Part shown: piece after piece, positions 45,716-57,389 of the stretch
How the letters are laid out: each line of letters opens with the position of its first letter
Position numbering within the stretch: position 1 is the stretch's first letter
DNA from: Cantharellus purpuraceus
Taxonomy: Eukaryota; Basidiomycota; Agaricomycetes; Cantharellales; Hydnaceae
Direction of reading: 5' to 3'
Length of the DNA stretch: 64,000 nucleotides
NCBI GenBank assembly: GCA_025174535.1
Contig: JALBUN010000001.1
Coordinates: forward strand, 62,001 to 126,000
Translations under genes and position numbers: made by a program
Notes under the pieces: model-generated
What the model saw: the letters and a program-made list of their open reading frames with translations, nothing else
What the model was told of the DNA's origin: nothing
Database searches by the model: none

Positions 45716-47745
45716 CATAAGCTGAAGCCAAGTCCACGACGTACTCCGACTCTGACCCAACCTCTGACCCAATCTCTGACCCCCAATCAGACCTAGTGCG
45801 TAACATTGTTGATAGTTACAATAGACTCGGAGATATTGTTCCAGGGACTGATTCATTCGTTCCGTTTGTCCGTCTCCTTCGGGATGGTATCCAGAGGTGA
45901 AATGAAGCTTCATGTCAAGAGCCTTTCCTAATGTGCGGAAGAAGGAGGACACAAACTCCGAGCCCCGATCGGATGTGACATGCGATGGGACTCTGTGTTT
46001 AGAGAATACATGGAGAACGAACAATTTAGCTAGTGAGGTGGAGGTGATGGTGTCATGTGTCAGAATGAATAGTGACTGTTTAGTGAACCTGTCAACAATC
46101 ACGAGTATGGTGTCATATCCGAGCAATGGGGGGAGCTTCTCTATGAAATCCATGGAGATGGAGTTCCATGGTTGCTCCAGGACCAGAAGTTGCTTAAGCG
46201 TTCCATAGGGTTTGTGCCTTTGCGATTTTGAGCACATACACGTGGTGCAGGAGTTACAGTAGTGTTGAATGTATTCTTGCATTTTTGGCCATACATAGTC
46301 TCATCGGATTAATCCTTGTGTGCGATTTTGCCTGAAATGGCTGGAGATCGGGTGATCATGATAATACTGCAGAACTCGGAGTTGGAGACCATTGGCATCA
46401 GGGACATATATCCAGTTGTTGTGTTGGAGGTGTCCTTCGGGGTCAAGTGACCACTTCGGATCGGAAGGGTTGTCCAAGTGTTTAACTGCAATAGGATCGG
46501 ATCGGAGTGATGAGCGATGTCAGAGCGGTGTTGGTCGATGTCCATAATGGTGACAGCTCAGAGGGTGGGAGTCATGAGGGTGGATGCTCGTAGGGACGAT
46601 GCCAGCTGCTCGTTAGTGAACACAGGACAAAAGTTGTGTGGGTTTACAGTGGCATAGTCGCTATTCCCCTCTTTAGGGTAGATGTCCCAGCATCTAGTTA
46701 ACGCATCGGGCTTTGCTCCGAGTCAACCTGGACGGAAACGGATAATGAGATTGAACTGAGATAGGTATTCAGACCATCGGACTTGTCTCCAGGTGAGTAG
46801 TTTCATTGTGGAGAAGTATTCCAAGTTCTTGTGGTCCATTATGACGTCCACTGGCTCGGAGGGGCCTTCAAGGTAGTGTCTCCATATCTGGAAGGCTTCA
46901 TATATGGCAAGGAGCTCTTTGTCATGGACGTCATAGTTCAGTTCAGAGGGTGTAAATGTACATGAGTGAAAAGCGATCGGATGGACTTGTCCATCATCCG
47001 GAGAGATGATGGACAGAATCATGGCAAGTGCATAGTCAGAGGCATCAGTTTCTAATAGGATAGGCACACCTGGAACCCAATGAGTCAGTATTGGAGCAGA
47101 AGTAAAGGCCTTTTTCAAGGTCTCAAAGCTCTGTCTGCATTCATCAGTGAAATTCCATTGGGTACCCTTCCTAGTAAGTTGGGTGAGCAGAACAGTGATA
47201 TCGGAGTAGCCATAAATGAAGCGGCGTTAGAAGTTGGCGAACCCCAGGAAGGACTGTACGTCTTTGACTTTCCAGGGTTCCAGCCATTCCTGTATGGCTT
47301 TGATTTTGTCATTGGACATTGTCAGTCCTGCCAGGGAGAGGATATAGCCTAGATACTTGACCGAGTCAGAGTGGAATTCGCATTTGTCAGTGCAGGCGAA
47401 AAGGCCATGTTTTCGGAGACGTCAGAGTACCTCTCAGACATGTGTCCGAGGTTCTTCTTCATTGTCCAAATATACCAAAATGTTGTCTAAGTAAACGAGG
47501 ACGGTCACATCAAGAAGGTCGGTGAAGGTATCATTCATGAACCTCTGGAACGCAGCCAGAGCATTGGTTAGTCTGAAGGGCATGACACACCATTCGAAAG
47601 ATCCATATCGAGTGCGGAAGGTTGTTTTCCACTCGTTGCCTTCTCGGATGTGGACTAGATGGTAGGCATGTCAGAGATCTATTTTGGAATAGATCTTAGC
47701 TTTTCGAGGACTCTCAAGTAGGTCCGCGGTGTGGGGTATTGGGTA

Positions 47746-49524
47746 TCAGTCTTTCTTTGTAATCTTGTTAAGTCCACGGAAGTCGACGCATAGACGGAGT
47801 GATCCGTCCTTTTTGTGGACAAATAGGACCGGAGCTCCATGGGGAGATAGGGATGGGCAGATGAAGCCTGTAGCCAAGTTCTCGTCTATGAATGTTCGGA
47901 GGGCCAGTAGCTCTTTTTGGGATAGCAAGTAAATAGAACCAAGCGGAGGGGTGGAGTTGTCATCCAACTCAATCTTGAGATCATATGGTCGGTGTTCTGC
48001 TAGGGAGTCGGCTTTAGACTTGCTGAACATGTCAGCGAATTCATGATACTCCTTAGGGACCATAGATAGGTCCGGTGGAGTTGATCGGGTGGAACGAGCG
48101 GTGAGGAATATCGGGTCGGAGAGGTGCACCTGGAACGTGTGAGAGCCATCCAGTTTGCTTAGTCTGGCGAAGACCATAGCATCCACCATTGATATAGGCG
48201 GAGGGGTAGATGGAGTATCTATCGGAGCGGAGTCAGCAGAGGCGGAAGATAATTTCGCACCTAAAGTTGCTGGTGATGTCGGGAATGACACAGCCTGTAC
48301 TGGGGAATGGAATGTGATATGGCCCAATGCCCAGTCAATCAACGGATTGTAGCGGGTGAGCCAATTATGTCCGAGAACCACAGAACAGCTGGAGTCAAGC
48401 AGAGTAACATAGAATGTAAGGTGCTGGATTTCTCCAACAGAAAAACGGATAGACAGATCTATAGCTCGTGAAATAACAGCATTAGTAGTGCCATCAAATA
48501 ATTGGAGCGATATCGGAGTTATGGTGTATGTATGGAGTTTATGTAAATTGGAAAAAGAGGAATCGAGGAAACAATGAGTAGAACCGGAGTCAATTAATGC
48601 TTGGATAGCAGTATCAGGAATGGAGTCGGAGTAGACAAGGAGGGTAAGGGAGTCAGAGTGGGAAAGAGTGGATGCGTTCAGGCAGACCTTGTTTGTCGTA
48701 TGGGGAGTACCAACACAGCCCTCAGCCCGTACGGAGGCTATAGGACTGCTTACTATTTTTTGGGTCCGTCGTGGCATTGGTGGCACGGCCCTTTGCCTTT
48801 GCTGTGGATGAGGTTGCCTTGTTGCAATCCTTGGCTTGGTGGCCAGGCCTTCCACAGAACAGACAGAGGTTGTTGTCCATGCGACGCTGGTGTTCCTGCT
48901 GGGTAAGTTTTCCATCCTTCCCCAGCTTGGTGGAGAGGTCCGGAGTACTCTTGCAAGCTCCGGAATTATTGCTGGTGCCGGAGTTGTTCTGACCGGAACC
49001 AGAGGTGGCAGCATTACCCGTGTTTGACTTCTGGGCGGAGTTGGTAGTAGTCTTCTTATCAGACCCCTTGTTGGACTTTGGGTCTTGTCCGATGATTTGT
49101 CTGATTTGTTGTTAGCCGAATTTTCATGGGAGACCTCAGATTGACGTTCCCAATAACGGGCGTCGATGGATTGGGCGAGCTTGCAAAGGTTAACCAAAGT
49201 ATCCTGCTTACCGACGCATGATATCTCGTCCTTGATGCGGGATGGGAGACCAACGTAAAATTGGCATCGGAGTGTGGCATCGCCCCATTGGACTTTCAGG
49301 GCTAGCTGCTGGAAGCTCACAATGTATTTTGCGATTTTGTGATTTTCCTTCATCTGAAGTCGATTGAGTTCATTCTCGGCATCGGCCTCGGGGTTGTAAG
49401 GACCAAAATTGGTCTGAAGTTCAGAGATGAAGTCGGAGTAGTCATCTGACCATATTGGGTCATCAGAGTCGTCCATGAGTGCTGGCTCGAAGTAGTCCAG
49501 TGCGGTGCCCTTGAGATAGGACAT
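47746..49524 (-). pseudogene. Fused gag-protease-RT open segment of chromovirus A
   Basis: This is the longest uninterrupted frame of the chromovirus, 592 codons, from the gag core ([11 protein letters not shown]) through protease ([16 protein letters not shown]) to the first RT block (GLNKITKKD), where a tryptophan codon has become TGA. Between residues of about 155 and 280 the frame departs from the true gag frame, which carries the zinc knuckle in another frame. A frameshift and a later compensating one therefore keep it open by accident. Confidence 0.75.
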
Positions 49525-49898
49525 GGCGAAGGTGACCTTTGCCCGTCGGATGTGAACGCATCAGGGCAGTCGCGGAAGTTCAACCAGCATTGCACCAAGA
49601 ATGGCTGGAGCTTTTGCAGATCAGAGCCATCAAATGGGTCAGGTTCTCAGACCTTGGTCTGGGACTTAGGGGCTTGTGGGGTATGGATGCTGCTGGTGAG
49701 CAGGGAGATGGCTTGCGCCAGATTTGGAGGGTGGAGTGTTGTCTTCTTCATTGATGGCCTCTATGTGGTCCATCAGTTCTTCAATGACCTCGGGGATGGT
49801 GTCGATGCTGGGAGCGGGCACCTCAACGGTTTGTGCGCGTTCGGAATTGGCGGTGGATCATGGCATTGGTAGGAGTGAGTATGGCAGTTCAAATATAC

Positions 49899-50377
49899 TG
49901 TTACGCACTAGGTCTGATTGGGGGTTGGAGATTGGGTCGGAACGGACTTGGCTTCAGCTTATGTGCTGCACCCTCACTAATACCAGTGTCTGAGATTTCA
50001 GAGACGGAGTATGACTTAGAGAGTTAGGATCGGACTTAGGAACTAGGCGTGATTCAATATTCAAACTGGGGAATAAAGTCCCCAGTCAGGCAACTTAAAT
50101 ACATATTTGAAATCTAATAATAATTACTCCGGGGATGGGTCTCCAAGGCCGACAGCCTTACATGAGTATGTTCGAGTCCAATGGGGATGGATGCTCGGGT
50201 TCCTATGGTGATGCTGATGCATCAATCAGAACCGGAGATGGATGGGCGGAATCAGCAGTTACAATCAGACAGGTAAATGGAGACATGATGGTTTCCAAAT
50301 GGAGTATAGATTTCATACACGTGGGGATCTGAGTGGATTGGACGGGGATCTGGGCATTACTGAATATAGTCATAACA
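49899..50377 (-). mobile_element. 5' LTR of the chromovirus, inserted in an opposite LTR A
   Basis: This 479-bp LTR has the expected TG/CA ends and is followed on the minus strand by the start of the internal region. It directly abuts a 49-bp piece of another family A LTR in the opposite orientation (50378-50426), so the chromovirus landed in an older solo LTR. Confidence 0.85.
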
Positions 50378-50426
50378 CCAAACTCCAATCCAGGTTCCAA
50401 CCCCCAATCAGACCAAGTGCATAACA

Positions 50427-51369
50427 GTACACCAGCAACAGCCAGTTTTCTAGCACTGGCTAGAAAACTTCAATAAGAAGGAAGAATCAACTGATTCTTC
50501 CTGTGGAAGTTCAAAAATGTGTAAGATGTATGACTTAGTTCACACTGACACAGAACTCAACCAAAGTTTATTGGTTATGCTACATGCAACAGTTGTGTGG
50601 TTAAATCTAAGCTGTTCTACTACATGTGGACCCACATGTATACTTGGGTCCACTAATTATATAATAACTGTATATATGCATCCCATGGGCACATATAGCT
50701 ACCAGGAAGCAGCATTCCTTAAGACGCTTGTTCAGAAATACATCAAATATGTATATACAATCTAATTTCCTCAAATTTTACACAATACACTTCAATTAAA
50801 ACTTATTTTCATATTTCAACATGATTCTCAAATTTCATACAATATACTAGATTAAAACATATTTTGATATTTTGGTATAATTCTCAAAAATAATTCTTTT
50901 TTTCCCCATTTAGTGGTGGCAACTCTGTTGAGGGAACATCCAAATATCATTGATTCTTTCTTATACAATACTTGTAACATAATTTGAACTATCTTTAATT
51001 CCCACCTGGTATTTGTATATCTAAATACCCTATATAATACCAATTATATTAATACAGACATTCCTATTATATCCATGTAAATAATTATGTTCATCTCAAC
51101 CAAATATCTTATCTTTTAAGGTTTATTAAAATATGAAATATATGTTTATATTTATGAAAATTTCACACATCTGAAATCTTTTAAGATATCCAAATTGTAA
51201 CTCCCTGGCTTTATGTATCATTGAAATTCTGATGTATATCTCATATACATCAGAATAGTGTATAATGACATGATTCCAAACAAGCATCTAAGGGAATGCT
51301 GTAGATACAACCACATACATATATATATATCTATAATATTTTACCATAAGTGTACCTAGGGTACTTATA
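50427..51369 (-). mobile_element. Element B, inverted copy (LTR plus start of internal region)
   Basis: The reverse complement shows the B LTR (51369 down to 50520) followed by about 90 bp of B internal sequence (50519-50427). The LTR holds TIR copy 3 at 50723-51288. Its outer terminus is TA instead of TG. The orientation is opposite to B copies 1 and 2. Confidence 0.78.
50723..51288. mobile_element. AT-rich TIR element (MITE-like), copy 3, TSD TAA
   Basis: This 566-bp element has termini GACGCTTGTTC and CAAACAAGCATC and exact TAA duplications at 50720-50722 and 51289-51291. It sits in the centre of the B-LTR palindrome AGCATTCCTTAAGGGAATGCT. Confidence 0.92.
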
Positions 51370-51860
51370 TTGATTGAGACACCACCTTAGTGGTTGCTTC
51401 TTCCTCATCCATTCAAGTGAATGAGGATTTGATGATGACATCAGGGACAACTGAGAGTCGTCCCCCTCCAGAACCATATGATCAAGATGATCATATGGAC
51501 ATGGACTTGTCCAAATGGCTCCATAAGGAGCTGTACAACTAATTGGTGAATGAGGTCATGCCTCATTCAAAAAGGGGAGGGTGTAAGTACCCTAGGTACT
51601 TACTTACTGTAGAATAAAATAAATATATTTGTATTTGTATATACAGCATTCCCTTAAGGAATGCTGTCCTCTTGGTAGTTACTGTATATGCACCCATGGG
51701 GTGCATATATAGTTATTATATAATCAGTGGACCCAAGTATATGTGCAGGTCCATGTGTAGAAAGAACTTAGACTTAAAAACCACACTGTACAGCATGTAG
51801 CACAACCAGTAAGACTTGGTTGAGTTCTGTGTTTGTGTGAACTAAGTCACCCATCTTACA
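51370..51860 (+). mobile_element. Element B 3' end: pol C-terminus, polypurine tract, 3' LTR
   Basis: A short acidic C-terminal reading frame ends DLSKWLHKELYN then a stop near 51541. The polypurine tract AAAAAGGGGAGGG at 51569-51581 directly precedes the 3' LTR 51582-51860 (TGTAAGTACC to CTTACA, 279 bp). This is the canonical arrangement for plus-strand priming. It is probably the 3' end of copy 2, split by the insertions between 41 and 51 kb, but its pol is missing. Confidence 0.8.
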
Positions 51861-51862
51861 CT

Positions 51863-52290
51863 CTCTGACTGTAGGCTTTTACATTCAGAGTCTTGCTAAT
51901 ACTATTCACTACATTGTTATAGTATTTGCTTGCTCAGAGACTATCCCCTTGGCCAAAAATTGATCTTGATATCCCTTTCATTACACTAGTTTGCCTCCCT
52001 CACTGAGCAACTAAACCTCTCTCTTTATTCTTATCATCCACATTTTGTGACTTGTGAATTGATATTCTAGTTGGCAATTCACTGTGACTATCATCAATTA
52101 TGAAGGTAGCATCACTCAAACATATCTTTGAAGGTACAGCTCTACATACAACAAGCATACCTTGGATATCCATCCCCTGACTGTAGGTTTTACATTTGGA
52201 GTCCTACTAATACCTTTCACTACTCTTTTAGCTATATTCACTGATCCAGAGATTCATCTCTTGGCCTAGAAAAGGTCAATCTTGACAATC
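51863..52290. repeat. Diverged direct repeat, about 110 bp, spacing about 314 bp
   Basis: The block CTGACTGTAGGCTTTTACATT at about 51866 recurs at about 52180. Similarity continues through the ACTATTCACTAC / CCTTTCACTAC, CAGAGA and CTTGGCC blocks. It lies between the last LTR and the 18-bp tandem repeat. It is not part of the recognised LTR families. Confidence 0.7.
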
Positions 52291-52380
52291 TTGAGGGATT
52301 CTTGCTAAAGACACCCACTTGACCAGCTGAGATTACTAAGTTAACAACAAAGACTATGATTCATTGACTACTGACAGCTT

Positions 52381-52488
52381 CTACCCAGTTACACTACTCT
52401 ACCCAGTTACACTACTCTACCCAGTTACACTACTCTACCCAGTTACACTACTCTACCCAGTTACACTACTCTACCCAGTTACACTACT
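52381..52488 (+). repeat. Tandem repeat, 18-bp unit, six copies
   Basis: CTACCCAGTTACACTACT repeats six times with no mismatch. The block is 54 bp downstream of the hydrolase stop codon (on the opposite strand). Perfect identity indicates recent expansion, so the locus should be length-variable among strains. Confidence 0.97.
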
Positions 52489-52541
52489 CAACAATGGCCA
52501 CTAAACCTTCTCCATGCCTATCCTGATGCCAATAACAATGC

Positions 52542-54012
52542 TTACTGTGCACCATTCAGTAGCCATTTAAGCCCAACCTTGAGATCTTCCTCGAACTTTG
52601 ATGAAGCCTTCAGCGCCGGGAAGGATAAATTGAATCCATGAGGCATGCCGGGGTATCTAAAAGGAAACATGAGCAAACCATAATGTCATGCGTAGGAGAC
52701 GATGCACGGAAGACCAGATATGAGCCGGAATCACGTACACGATCACTTTAGTTTTCACACCCGCCTCTCGCAGGAGTTTATCGTATAACAACCCTTCATC
52801 GCGTAAAGGATCTAGGCCAGCCACTTGGAAAAACGTAGGTGGAAGGCCTGCATGAGATGGATAAAGTAGGGGGGATACTTCTGGGTCGGTAGGAGACCCC
52901 CCGTACCTCGCTAATGGACCATGAATTAAAATAAACAACGTAATCATGTATCGAACGTCGTACCATACATGTCGTAGACCATCGGCTCACTCAGTATAGT
53001 CATTCTCTTGTACTCCTCTGGTACGTTTACAGAGAGCAGTTCATTCTTAAAACTGTTCATTGTTATAACTCGAGTCCTGCACAACAATGAGAATCTGCGA
53101 CGTACTTATCGGGGTAGGCGTTCAGATCAATAATCATCGGATATTGAAGAATCTGGCCTGTGGGCGACCTGCCGCGGAAGAACGCATCATCGCGTGCACG
53201 GTGAGCAATAACGGCAACCATATTCGCCCCTGCGGACATTCCACCGATGAAGAATCCCTTAGAGAGGGATGCGCCGAATAAATGTGCATTTTCAGCAGTC
53301 TGTCAAAGCGAAAGAGAACAGTTAGCATGGCGTTTTGACTCGTGAACAGGAGGGTCATGTTACCCATTTCAAAGCGTCATAGCAATCGTTCAAGCCCACT
53401 GGGAAGGGGTCTTCTGGGGCAAGTCTGAATTGTCAAGCAGGTGGCTTGAGTTGGGAGATGACACCAGACGTGAGAGTGGCGCACCGGTAGTCCACATTGA
53501 TCACCGCCACCTGCAGCTCGACGCTAATGATTCTCAGCTTATAATCTTCAAATTCAATACTTCCAGCTATAAACCCTATGGAATAGGATGGTTGGGATGA
53601 GTTGAGCGCGCCAGGACATGATAGTGAGACGACACACGCCTCCACCGTGGACCCAGAAAAGACACGGAAACTCCTTCTTTTCCCCTGGCGGAGTAGGGGT
53701 CACTGTTCGAACAAAGCAGGTTCCGTCGCTAGAGGGTATATGATGATCCTCGACGCGATACAGGGAATCTGAACCGACACCATATTATAAGAGCACCATT
53801 ACATTTGGCAACTACTCTATATATATCAGCGTCGGAGCGTACGTACCCTGAGGCAGGAAGGGTCTAAAATGCTCCTTGTTCGCTGATATAAAATCCTTCG
53901 CGACACGTTCTCTGACGAAGTGTAGGTCGTTCGAAGGCTCCTTGTACGGTATCTTGGCGAACAGCTCGGCCCACTCTGGGTCCGGAGTCGTCAAGTAGGC
54001 ATAATGAGACAT
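52542..54012 (-). CDS. Alpha/beta hydrolase fold-3 (hormone-sensitive lipase type)
   Basis: This enzyme belongs to the HSL-like serine hydrolases that cleave small esters. The ATG at 54010-54012 begins [18 protein letters not shown]. Spliced exons give [28 protein letters not shown] (oxyanion motif), [29 protein letters not shown], the nucleophile motif GGMSAGAN (Ser codon at 53234-53236), [31 protein letters not shown] (catalytic Asp) and YPGMPHGF (His), ending LLNGAQ before TAA at 52542-52544. About eight exons; the HGGG exon boundary is the least certain. No signal peptide, so probably cytosolic. Usual family motif GDSAG is GMSAG here, a known variant. It lies just right of the transposon island, and a broken partial copy lies just left of the island at 33.5 kb. 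Confidence 0.9.
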
Positions 54013-54881
54013 TATAGTGAGATAAAAAGCTTGGCTGCCAAATCACCCGTGACATCAGCGCATCAGCGCACCAGCATTGGCTTAGTACTTGTCTTGCAAA
54101 ACATAAGACACACCAGCAGCAGCAATCGATTTTCAAGTGCACACCCTAAGAATGTCCCGTCAATGGTCTATGATGCCGGAATGGTCAAACGTTTCAAGCT
54201 TCAAGTTTGGGAACTCTGTGCTTGTGAACGTTTGAACTCCGAGTGAACTCCGAGTCAGCATTGTCCGATTGAGCGACAGCCTCAGTCAGCTGTCGCTTGT
54301 CACTGATCACCATGATGGCCCTTCTTTCCGACAACCCCGTGCCATCGATTGCTCATGGAATCGGTTCGTCAGCCACCCCGAGCGCCGTATACAAGTTGCT
54401 GACCCAGCAATACATACCACACGTCCTTGGGAGGCTCGAATTCATAGGTCGAGGTGGGGCGTAAGTATACAAAATGCTACAGTATTTAATAAATCGGTCA
54501 GGATTGCACTCGTTTTCACAAGACTGATTCTATTGACTAGCTTCTGCTGCATAACCATCTATACTCCTGATGTAACGCGGAGCCATGCATAGATCAGATC
54601 TCTGATGGACAGATCATCTAACAATGTTGACTTACACCAAACAAACCCAGATTCAGGCAAATGCTCTACCCCCATCGTGACACTACGTACGAGTATATCA
54701 TTATACACTATTTGAGTGCTTCTACGTCCATTGGCGTATATCAACTACATCTATCCTGGGAATATCATCAATTGTATGTTAACCAATAATAAAACTTTCA
54801 CTTCTCCACTTACGCCCCCCGAATCCTTGCACAAGCTGATGAAAAAAAAAAAAAAATACCGAACTGAATAAGAATACAACC
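54013..54881. other. Intergenic, hydrolase promoter
   Basis: The 869-bp gap contains the hydrolase promoter side and the 3' flank of the DUF6699 gene, with a 15-A run at about 54842-54856. Frames up to 107 codons show no similarity I recognise. Confidence 0.45.
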
Positions 54882-56606
54882 CTAAGTACCACTTGTCTCT
54901 TCGAATGTCACAGTCCACTCGTTCTGACCAGCTGCCTTCAGACCACCCCAGCTGTTGTCAACTCGTCAGAAATAAAAGTAGGCACGAATTACGCTACATA
55001 CTCACCCCCATCCATCCAAGAGGTCTATCCTCCGCACCCCGAAACTTTCCTCCGTACTGCCACCCCCTTTCCCAGTTCCCGCGGGCGAGCACCGCTCCCA
55101 AAAGACCCGACTAACGCGATCCCGCCTTGACTTGTCTAGCGCCCAATACTCATTTTCCTTTATGCGACGCTGGAGAAGCGTGTGCAACGCGTGTAGAACG
55201 TCAATACAGCGGATCACTGGCGCATTGGGGTCTACTTCACCGCGTCGCGGCTGGGGTCGAGGCGAGTCGGCAGGCCAAACCGTGATGCTCCATTGAACGT
55301 CAGTGAGCCCAGGAACATTGACGACTAATCGCATATGCTTTGTCGGTGGGGTCGTTGCTGGTACTGTCAGACACAACAAGGTCGTTTAGTAGCTGCAATA
55401 ACCAAATGCCATTCGCGTACCTGTCAAACCAGAAGACCCTGGTATCGTTGATTGAGTTAGCAACGGAGACCGACGTACATCCCACGAAAGAGTTCTCGAC
55501 CCAAGGGCGCTTGGAACGCGCAAAAGAGGGTGTAGCTTAGTTGATGATGGACGTTTGCCTATCCCGGGCAGATGAATATCAGTAACCGCCATGCGTATAT
55601 ACGAGAGCGCGACATGTCAAGATGAGACCGAGGATTGTAAATGATTCCATCGAAGGGTGTTGTGGGGATGGAGACGGAATCATAGACAAGTAACTTATCA
55701 CTTACGAAACAAACGCCGCACAGCTTTGAGTATGACAGCCACCAAGCTTGGCTTTGAAGTGGAGGATAGTGATGGTGGCGGCGGTGGCGGCGGCGGCGGC
55801 GGCGGCGGCACATCGACAGGAACAGGTTCAGGAACTTCTCTCCGAGCCGGGACGCTGCTTACCTCCACCTCTACAGGAGGGAGCGTAGGGTATGAAGCTG
55901 ACGAGCCGGAACTCGGCACCACGGCTCTATCAAAGCGGACTTGTTTTCGAGATGCGTTTGCTGAGGATCCGGGAACCAAAAAACCAGATTTCAATGGGCC
56001 CTGAGAACGCCTCGGGGTTTCCGCTGGAACAACATGAGTATTATTCACGCGAACAGCGGGGCGCATCTCGCGTGGTGGAGTGATAGGACGCTGTGTATTA
56101 TTGTTTCTTTCCACATGTGCCATGGGTGTATTGGCGACGGAGGGTGCTGATGTGAAGCGGCCATTGAAACTCGCAGCACGATTGATAGAAGGACGTGATT
56201 CTGGACGGAAAGTGTTATGTCTATCGTCCGCACGGACGGACGGAGGAGCATCGAAGTCTCGGCCGCTGACGCTCATCGCATGAAGACGTGAGCTGCCGCC
56301 TCCACGATGTCGCCTCTCGCTCTGGGAGGTATGTGGAGCACTTGGGATGTTGATGCCTAACTCTGTACCCTCCTCCCCGAACCCAACGAATCTGCGGTCA
56401 CTGGTATGAGGATGATCGGCACGGTCACGACCCAGCTGAGAGTTGTTTGGAGATGGATTCCATATCGATCCTGCTCCGCCTCCGCGTCCAGCTTCAGAAC
56501 GAGCATAAAGCGGCGATTCCCTCATTCCTCGATTAGACCACTCAATACCGCTCGTTGCAGTCAATCTTCCGCTATTGTTTCCATCGCTTGGGTAGGACTG
56601 ATACAT
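54882..56606 (-). CDS. Proline-rich DUF6699-domain protein
   Basis: The ATG at 56604-56606 opens about 280 residues of disordered, Ser/Pro/Arg-rich sequence (YQSYPSDGNNSG; later a polyproline run of 14 at about 55770-55811, encoded by a CGG-type microsatellite), ending in a basic LKAVRRLFRK. Downstream exons form a DUF6699 domain: LHPLLRVPSALGSRTLSWDVRRSP, MRLVVNVPGLTDVQWSITVWPA, VIRCIDVLHALHTLLQRRI, FGVRRIDLLDGW, and, after an intron (54952-55005), NEWTVTFEETSGT before TAG at 54882-54884. The domain is widespread in Agaricomycetes and its function is unknown. No signal peptide or membrane segment. The joins between the disordered part and the domain are the weakest point of the model. Confidence 0.8.
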
Positions 56607-57389
56607 CCGGTGATGTTAAATGGAAATTGTGGGGATTAGCAGAATTGACCACTAAGATGAGGCAATTAGATGTAGTGGCAAGTTCAAGGCAGATCTACCG
56701 GGGGCCTTCAGAGCTGTTGTGGTGATGCTGTCCGTTACTTAACCACAGCCGACGGCCGCCCCTGATTTGCCATGGCACCGGGCGGCGGTTGACCCAGAAA
56801 TTGGGATCGCCACCGTTCTGGTGCTGACATTGAGCCCAAGCAGCAAGAGCAGGGAAGATAGATCCAAAGGGCCTTGAACATCATTATGTCACGCTTCATA
56901 TGTGATACATTCATCAAGAAGTAGAACGCACCATTAATAGTCACATGGACATACATGATATCCGAGTTCGCATTCGTAAGCTGTCATGCGACTGGTTTAA
57001 GGCGGTAGGGCGGTTTGTCTGACCGAATCCAGCAGGTGGCAGTGTGTAGAAACCACACCAGTCAGCGTGGCAGTTGCTTTCTGCCGCTTGAATCAGGTTC
57101 AGGATACAATGTGGCGAGTTCTAAGACACACCCTATACCTGGTGATTGCGTGAGAAGCCAAGCGCAGTCGAACACGAGGCTTGGGCGTTAGGTCAGGGAT
57201 TAGCACTGGCCACCGACGGTCATCTTCACTCAACCATGGTTGAAACCAACGTGCAAACAAACGCCTCTGCAGACCCGGGATCACAGACTAAAGACCACTG
57301 ACTACGACAATACTCAGGTCAGAAGCCAAGGTGTCCTGAACGCCATGCGTGTGTTTCCCGTATTGGAGGGATACTCCTTTTCGTTTCTG
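56607..57389. other. Intergenic upstream of the DUF6699 gene
   Basis: The promoter of the DUF6699 gene must lie here, read leftwards. Nothing else is recognisable in the first 600 bp. The right end grades into the decayed DUF6535 gene. Confidence 0.4.

Larger units (their letters stand above)
44051..45805 (+). mobile_element. Solo LTR, family A, inside the integrase, TSD TTGTT
   Basis: A family A LTR (TGTTATGACT to GTGCGTAACA) split by the element C LTR lies between integrase codons for YCNYQQ and NWADLLP. Exact duplications TTGTT flank it at 44046-44050 and 45806-45810. Removing it restores a continuous integrase order. Confidence 0.9.
43152..50377 (-). mobile_element. Ty3/gypsy chromovirus, family A (gag-pol with chromodomain)
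   Basis: The element runs right to left. The 5' LTR is 49899-50377. Gag and protease follow (about 49860-48000; zinc knuckle [14 protein letters not shown] in one frame, protease [13 protein letters not shown]). Reverse transcriptase (about 48000-47120) includes [10 protein letters not shown] and [10 protein letters not shown], where the second Asp of YLDD is Asn. RNase H is at 47118-46723 (LLETDASDYA, DHKNLEYF). Integrase is at 46282-45836 plus 44045-43850, with DDE residues in MDFIEKLP, SDRGSEF and GQTERMNQSLEQY. A chromodomain ends the protein (YLVKWMGYEG, 43560-43380). Multiple stops, mostly CGA or TGG changed to TGA, and gag frameshifts show it is inactive. The 3' LTR is not found. The left end abuts TIR copy 2. 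Confidence 0.92.
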
